10,096 nucleotides of DNA, from the NCBI GenBank assembly GCA_902496265.1, contig CABVAD010000024.1, forward strand, positions 1 to 10,096. The letters run 5' to 3'. The notes under the pieces were generated by a model. The model did not search any database. It worked only from the letters and a program-made list of their open reading frames with translations, and was not told the origin of the DNA. Below, piece by piece: positions 6,228 to 10,096 of the stretch. The translations under genes and the position numbers were made by a program. Within the stretch, counting starts at the first letter, position 1, and the number at the start of each line of letters is the position of its first letter. Source of the DNA: an uncultured Oscillospiraceae bacterium (GTDB lineage Bacteria > Bacillota > Clostridia > Oscillospirales > Acutalibacteraceae).

Positions 6228-7409
6228 CATTAAACTACTGATAAACTGCTCTGCCGCGCGGGGAGAACGGCTGCCGCGGCTTAGCGCAAACGCCTCCGCC
6301 TTAATATCAAGCTCTTTTTCGTCAAGCTTAATTTCGTTTTTCCTCGCAAGAGAGTGGATAATCTCAAGATAAAGCGCCTTGTTAGGCTTTTCAAAATAAA
6401 CGGTCAGTCCGAATCTGTCGGAAAGCGACATCAGCTCCTGAACGGTATCGCTGTGGTGGATATCGTCGCCGCCCTCCCTGTCCGAAAAGCTTTCCTTAAC
6501 TATATGGCGGCGGTTGCTTGTCGCGTAAATAACAGCGTTATCCGCCTTTGCCGAAGCCGAGCCCTCGAGCGCGGCCTTAAGCATACTGAAGCAGTCGTCG
6601 TTCTTGTTAAAGGATAAATCGTCGATAAAAATAATAAATTTAAGCGGATTTTCGGCAATGCGCCCCATTATGTAGGAAAGGCTGAACAACTGGTCTTTTC
6701 TAAGCTCTATAAGCCTTACCCCGTAATCCGCGAAGTAGTTGGCGCACGCCTTTACGGTTGAGGACTTTCCCGTTCCCGCGTCGCCGCACAAAAGCACGTT
6801 AGCGGCGGGTCTGCCCTCGCATAGAGCGCGGGTGTTTTCAAATACCTGTTTGCGCTCCTCCTCATAGCCGACAAATTCGTTAAGCGAGGTGCTGTCGGCG
6901 GATTTTACGGGTACTATCTCCTCGCCTGAAACGCGGAACATCTTAGCCGCGGCAAAAATGCCGTAGCCGTATTTTCCGACATTTTTAAGTCTTTCTTCAT
7001 ATGTTTTTACAAAATCGGTTTTTTTGTTGTCAAACTGCGGAATATATCCGTCAAAGCTTAATTCTCCGCAAAGGTCATTTGCGTCAAGCTCGGTAAGCCG
7101 TGAAAAGATTTCAAGCTCCCTTTTTGCGTTGCATCGAAGGCTCTGCGGAATTTCAGACTTCTGCGCCGCCGAAATAACGTATCTGTTCTCGTCCGAATAC
7201 ACCGCGCGGCACAGAAAATCCGAAAAGCAATAATTATCGTCAGAAAGAGAATAAACAAACTCGCCGAACAGTCTTAGCTTCTCTTTTGTGTCGCCCCCCG
7301 TGCTTAAAAGCCCGATAAAGGCGCTCATTGTATCATATTTTAATATTCCCCTGAACACGCCGAGCGCCGATAGCTCGCACGCAAGCCTTTTTTCCTCCTG
7401 TTCGGTCAT
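6225..7409 (-). CDS. AAA+ ATPase of the DUF815 (PF05673/COG2607) family, function unknown
   Basis: A 394-residue P-loop ATPase, cytosolic, with no signal peptide or membrane segment. Residues 1-~165 form a poorly conserved, probably helical N-terminal region. The AAA+ core runs from ~175 to 390: Walker A GDAGTGKSS at 209-217 (K215), Walker B IIFIDDLSF at 259-267 (D263, D264), sensor-1 region YATSNRRH at 295-302 (N299), SDTVQE at 320-325, SDRFGL at 330-335 with a possible arginine finger R332, and a sensor-2-like GSRSPRAA at 379-386. TSNRRH followed by SDR, a DxxHxSDTVQE stretch and SDRFGL is typical of DUF815. The family has no established role. It lies between ilvD (10 nt gap) and ilvA (9 nt gap), and its TGA stop overlaps the ilvA ribosome binding site, so it is a genuine operon member. 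The position just after the first Walker B segment is N268, where I recall Glu in relatives. Family call is firm; any link to amino acid synthesis is inference. Confidence 0.9.
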   Translation of the reverse strand: MTEQEEKRLACELSALGVFRGILKYDTMSAFIGLLSTGGDTKEKLRLFGEFVYSLSDDNYCFSDFLCRAVYSDENRYVISAAQKSEIPQSLRCNAKRELEIFSRLTELDANDLCGELSFDGYIPQFDNKKTDFVKTYEERLKNVGKYGYGIFAAAKMFRVSGEEIVPVKSADSTSLNEFVGYEEERKQVFENTRALCEGRPAANVLLCGDAGTGKSSTVKACANYFADYGVRLIELRKDQLFSLSYIMGRIAENPLKFIIFIDDLSFNKNDDCFSMLKAALEGSASAKADNAVIYATSNRRHIVKESFSDREGGDDIHHSDTVQELMSLSDRFGLTVYFEKPNKALYLEIIHSLARKNEIKLDEKELDIKAEAFALSRGSRSPRAAEQFISSLM

Positions 7410-7415
7410 TGTTTA

Positions 7416-7422
7416 CACCTTA
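7416..7422 (-). promoter_or_regulatory. Ribosome binding site of the ATPase gene, overlapping the ilvD stop
   Basis: TAAGGTG on the minus strand contains the TAA stop of ilvD and ends 6 nt before the ATPase start codon at 7407-7409. The site is weaker than the AGGAGG-like sites of the leu genes, so this gene may be translated at a lower level or depend on ribosomes finishing ilvD. Confidence 0.7.
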
Positions 7423-9090
7423 TCCCTTGAATTTGTTAATAACCGCGCCCTTGTCTGCAGAGCTTACCTGTGCCGCGTAACGGGCGAGCGCACCGCCTAT
7501 ATCGGTTTTGCGCTTAATTTCCATTGTTTTTTTGCGTTCTTTAATTTCTTCGTCCGAAACCTTTAATTCAATCGAATATTCGGGGATATTGATTGAGATA
7601 ATGTCCCCGTCCCGAACATAAGCGATTATTCCGCCGCTTACCGCCTCGGGCGAGATATGACCTATGCAAGCGCCCCTTGTAGCGCCCGAAAAACGCCCGT
7701 CGGTTATAAGCGCAACGTCCTTATCAAGCCCCATTCCCGCGATAGCCGAGGTCGGCGAGAGCATTTCTCTCATACCGGGGCCTCCCGCAGGGCCTTCGTA
7801 GCGGATAACCACAACATCGCCCTTTTCTATCTTGCCCGCGTAGATAGCGGCGATAGCCTCCTCCTCGCTGTCATAAACCTTTGCAGGTCCTTCGTGAACG
7901 AGCATTTCGGGTGCGACCGCACTGCGCTTTACAACACAGCCGTCGGGTGCGATATTACCTCTAAGCACCGCGATACCGCCCGTTTTTGAATAGGGGTTTT
8001 CTACCGTGCGGATAGTTTCGGTATCCTTATTTACGGCATTTTCAATATTTTCGTTCAAGGTCTTGCCTGTGCAGGTCATAACGCTTGTATCAAGCAGGTT
8101 AAGCTTAGTAAGCTCCTTTAACACCGCGTAAACTCCGCCCGCCTCGTTTAAATCCTCCATATAGGTGCGTCCCGCGGGGGCTAAGTGGCAGAGGTTAGGG
8201 GTTTTTTCGCTTATCTCGTTCGCCATATCAAGGTTAAATTCCACTCCGCACTCATTGGCTATTGCTGGCAGATGGAGCATACTGTTTGTAGAACAGCCGA
8301 GCGCCATATCGGCGGTAAGGGCGTTCTTTATCGCCGCATCGGTCATAATATCCCGCGGGCGGATATTCTTTTTAACAAGCTCCATAACCTGCATACCCGC
8401 GTGCTTTGCAAGCTCAATTCTCGCGGAGTAAACCGCGGGGATCGTGCCGTTGCCGCGAAGTCCCATACCTAAAACCTCGGTAAGGCAGTTCATAGAGTTC
8501 GCGGTATACATTCCCGAGCAGGAGCCGCAGGTCGGGCAGGTGTTTTCCTCGCATACGCAAAGCTGTTCTTTGTCAATCTTGCCCGCCTTATAAGAGCCAA
8601 CCGCCTCAAACATACTTGAAAGGCTGGTCTTTTTGCCGTCAACCCTGCCTGCGAGCATAGGTCCGCCGCTTACGAAAACGGTGGGGATATTAACCCTTGC
8701 CGCCGCCATTAAAAGACCCGGTACGTTTTTATCGCAGTTAGGCACCATAACAAGCCCGTCAAAACCGTGAGCGAGTACCATAGCCTCGGTCGAATCGGCG
8801 ATTAAATCGCGGGTGATAAGGGAATATTTCATTCCCGTGTGACCCATTGCGATACCGTCGCAGACGGCTATTGCGGGGAATACTATCGGCGTTCCTCCCG
8901 CCATTGCAACCCCCATTTTTACCGCCTCAACGATTTTATCAAGGTTCATATGCCCGGGGACTATCTCGTTATAGGAGCTGACAATACCTATAAGCGGTCT
9001 TGCCTGCTCCTCCTTTGTAAGACCCAAGGCGTGGTACAAACTGCGGTGCGGCGCGTTGTGCGCTCCGTCAACTATTCTATCCTTAACCAT
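7420..9090 (-). CDS. ilvD: Dihydroxy-acid dehydratase
   Basis: Dehydrates 2,3-dihydroxyisovalerate and 2,3-dihydroxy-3-methylvalerate to the 2-keto acids that precede valine/leucine and isoleucine. From the ATG at 9088-9090 it has 556 residues, normal for the family. Its N-terminus MVKDRIVDG lines up with the usual MRSDxI-type beginning, and AGGAGA stands 6 nt upstream. Family signatures are present: CDKNVPG at 119-125 and ITDGRFSGATRG at 462-473, which includes the catalytic Ser468. Candidate Fe-S cysteines are C119 and C191, the latter in the CPTCGSC stretch at 185-191. The early motif is VPGH (44-47), as in the E. coli enzyme with an oxygen-sensitive [4Fe-4S] cluster, not the PCN form of [2Fe-2S] plant/mycobacterial enzymes; the cluster type is inferred. 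The gene lies 15 nt after ilvC and 10 nt before the ATPase gene. Related sugar-acid dehydratases (Edd) are unlikely given this context. Confidence 0.97.
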   Translation of the reverse strand: MVKDRIVDGAHNAPHRSLYHALGLTKEEQARPLIGIVSSYNEIVPGHMNLDKIVEAVKMGVAMAGGTPIVFPAIAVCDGIAMGHTGMKYSLITRDLIADSTEAMVLAHGFDGLVMVPNCDKNVPGLLMAAARVNIPTVFVSGGPMLAGRVDGKKTSLSSMFEAVGSYKAGKIDKEQLCVCEENTCPTCGSCSGMYTANSMNCLTEVLGMGLRGNGTIPAVYSARIELAKHAGMQVMELVKKNIRPRDIMTDAAIKNALTADMALGCSTNSMLHLPAIANECGVEFNLDMANEISEKTPNLCHLAPAGRTYMEDLNEAGGVYAVLKELTKLNLLDTSVMTCTGKTLNENIENAVNKDTETIRTVENPYSKTGGIAVLRGNIAPDGCVVKRSAVAPEMLVHEGPAKVYDSEEEAIAAIYAGKIEKGDVVVIRYEGPAGGPGMREMLSPTSAIAGMGLDKDVALITDGRFSGATRGACIGHISPEAVSGGIIAYVRDGDIISINIPEYSIELKVSDEEIKERKKTMEIKRKTDIGGALARYAAQVSSADKGAVINKFKG

Positions 9091-9096
9091 ATCGGT

Positions 9097-9102
9097 TCTC
9101 CT
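9097..9102 (-). promoter_or_regulatory. Ribosome binding site that fixes the ilvD start
   Basis: AGGAGA on the minus strand ends 6 nt before the ATG at 9088-9090. The open frame extends up to a TTG at 9103-9105, but a TTG start would translate the Shine-Dalgarno sequence itself. The ATG is therefore the better start. Confidence 0.85.
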
Positions 9103-9105
9103 CAA

Positions 9106-10096
9106 TTAGTTATTGATGAGCTTATCCTCGTCGCTCCAGCTGTAAAGCTTTCTTACTTCCTTGCCGACCTTCTCGGAGGGATGCTCAGCGGCTAATTTAC
9201 GCATAGCGTTAAAGTGTACCTGAGCGCCCGCGTCGGACATATCGAGTAAGAATTCCTTTGCAAAAGTACCGTCCTGAATGTCGGAGAGTATCTTCTTCAT
9301 AGTCTTCTTGGTTTCCTCGGTGATAATCTTAGGACCTGTTATGTAGTCGCCGTATTCAGCGGTGTTGGAGATGGAGTAGCGCATACCCTCAAAGCCGCTC
9401 TGGTAAATAAGGTCAACGATAAGCTTCATTTCATGAATACACTCGAAGTAAGCATTTCTGGGGTCGTAGCCCGCCTCAACAAGTGTCTCAAAGCCAGCCT
9501 GCATAAGGGCGCAAACGCCGCCGCAGAGAACTGCCTGCTCGCCGAACAAATCGGTCTCGGTCTCGGTGCGGAAGGTGGTTTCAAGCACACCCGCGCGGGC
9601 GCCGCCGATACCTAATGCATAGGCAAGACCGATTTCAAGCGCATCGCCTGTTGCGTCCTGCTCAACCGCTACAAGGCAGGGAACGCCCTTGCCCGCCTGA
9701 TACTCACTGCGTACGGTGTGACCGGGACCCTTGGGGGCAATCATAATAACGTTTACGTTCTTCGGCGGCTTAATGCAACCGAAATGAATGTTAAAGCCGT
9801 GAGCGAAAGCAAGGGTTTTGCCCTCGGTAAGGTTGGGCTCAATGCTCTCTTTATAAAGCTTAGCCTGCTTTTCATCGTTAATAAGAATCATTATAATGTC
9901 TGCCTTAGCGGCGGCTTCGGCGGCGGTCATAACCGTAAGGCCCTGAGACTCAGCCTTTGCCCAGCTCTTTGAGCCCTTGTAAAGGCCGACAATAACCTCT
10001 ACGCCCGAATCCTTTAAATTGAGGGCGTGGGCGTGACCCTGCGAGCCGTATCCGATAATTGCAACGGTTTTACCGTTAAGCTTTGCGAGATTGCAG
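9106..10096 (-). CDS. ilvC: Ketol-acid reductoisomerase, class I (5'-partial at right edge)
   Basis: Converts 2-acetolactate to 2,3-dihydroxyisovalerate, and the 2-aceto-2-hydroxybutyrate analogue, by Mg-dependent isomerisation and NAD(P)H reduction. The reading frame continues upstream of the first in-frame ATG (9928-9930) to the window edge and gives 329 visible residues, starting C-N-L-A-K-L-N-G-K. About 10 N-terminal codons are therefore missing and the family's usual ~330-340 residue class I length is met. Visible residues (numbered from the edge): Rossmann motif GYGSQG at 15-20; cofactor-specificity loop YKGSKSW at 39-45; AHGFNIHFG with the catalytic His at 99; acidic metal ligands D182 and E186 in TDLFGEQ; E218 and E222 in YFECIHE; SNTAEYG at 243-249. 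The stop TAA at 9106-9108 lies 15 nt before ilvD, which points to co-transcription. Family assignment is certain; cofactor preference is inference. Confidence 0.97.
   Translation of the reverse strand, partial: CNLAKLNGKTVAIIGYGSQGHAHALNLKDSGVEVIVGLYKGSKSWAKAESQGLTVMTAAEAAAKADIIMILINDEKQAKLYKESIEPNLTEGKTLAFAHGFNIHFGCIKPPKNVNVIMIAPKGPGHTVRSEYQAGKGVPCLVAVEQDATGDALEIGLAYALGIGGARAGVLETTFRTETETDLFGEQAVLCGGVCALMQAGFETLVEAGYDPRNAYFECIHEMKLIVDLIYQSGFEGMRYSISNTAEYGDYITGPKIITEETKKTMKKILSDIQDGTFAKEFLLDMSDAGAQVHFNAMRKLAAEHPSEKVGKEVRKLYSWSDEDKLINN

Noticed and set aside
7019..7025. Run of seven A on the coding strand of the ATPase gene as a programmed frameshift site
   Set aside because: The frame and neighbouring bases do not form a standard slippery heptamer, and the protein reads through intact into the full AAA+ core.
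7058..7258. Small minus-strand frame inside the ATPase gene with a hydrophobic beginning, possibly a small membrane protein
   Set aside because: It overlaps the well-supported ATPase in another frame, starts without a ribosome binding site that I can see, and is Arg-rich in a way typical of out-of-frame translation.
9091..9105. TTG at 9103-9105 as an upstream start of ilvD, adding five residues
   Set aside because: The added codons contain the AGGAGA ribosome binding site that serves the ATG at 9088-9090, and the shorter protein aligns with the normal IlvD N-terminus.
9928..9930. ATG here as the start of a shorter ilvC
   Set aside because: The same frame upstream encodes the conserved Rossmann motif GYGSQG and reaches the window edge, so this is an internal methionine.

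Overview
The window holds one long, tightly packed operon, read entirely on the minus strand (right to left), for branched-chain amino acid biosynthesis. In transcription order the genes are ilvC (its first ~10 codons lie beyond the right edge), ilvD, a DUF815-type AAA+ ATPase, ilvA, ridA, leuA, leuC, leuD and leuB. An intrinsic terminator follows leuB at the left edge. Every gap between genes is 46 nt or shorter, several genes overlap, and each gene has a recognisable Shine-Dalgarno sequence, often inside the end of the preceding gene. No stretch above 50 bases is free of a gene, and I see no mobile element, CRISPR array or intact RNA gene.

The organism is most likely an anaerobic Firmicute of the class Clostridia, plausibly an Oscillospiraceae/Ruminococcaceae gut-type bacterium. 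This rests on the strong AGGAGG-type ribosome binding sites, mixed GC content (about half by eye), the long yeast/actinobacterial-type LeuA, the short LeuC/LeuD pair, the single-ACT IlvA and the DUF815 ATPase. The genus cannot be fixed from the sequence alone.

Right part (about 7420-10096): ilvC and ilvD carry out the reductoisomerase and dehydratase steps shared by the valine, isoleucine and leucine routes. Middle part (about 4601-7409): the DUF815 ATPase is the one gene with no known role in the pathway. Next comes ilvA, which makes 2-oxobutyrate from threonine for isoleucine, and ridA, which removes the reactive enamine/imine intermediates that IlvA releases. Left part (62-4554): leuA, leuC, leuD and leuB form a complete pathway from 2-ketoisovalerate to 2-ketoisocaproate. 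Acetolactate synthase (ilvB/ilvN) and the aminotransferase (ilvE) are absent from the window. The operon promoter and any T-box or leader attenuator would lie to the right of ilvC.

Most of the window is ordinary metabolism. The points worth a second look are the DUF815 ATPase wedged between ilvD and ilvA with 9-10 nt gaps, and a small hairpin between ridA and leuA that closely resembles a tRNA/tmRNA T-arm.
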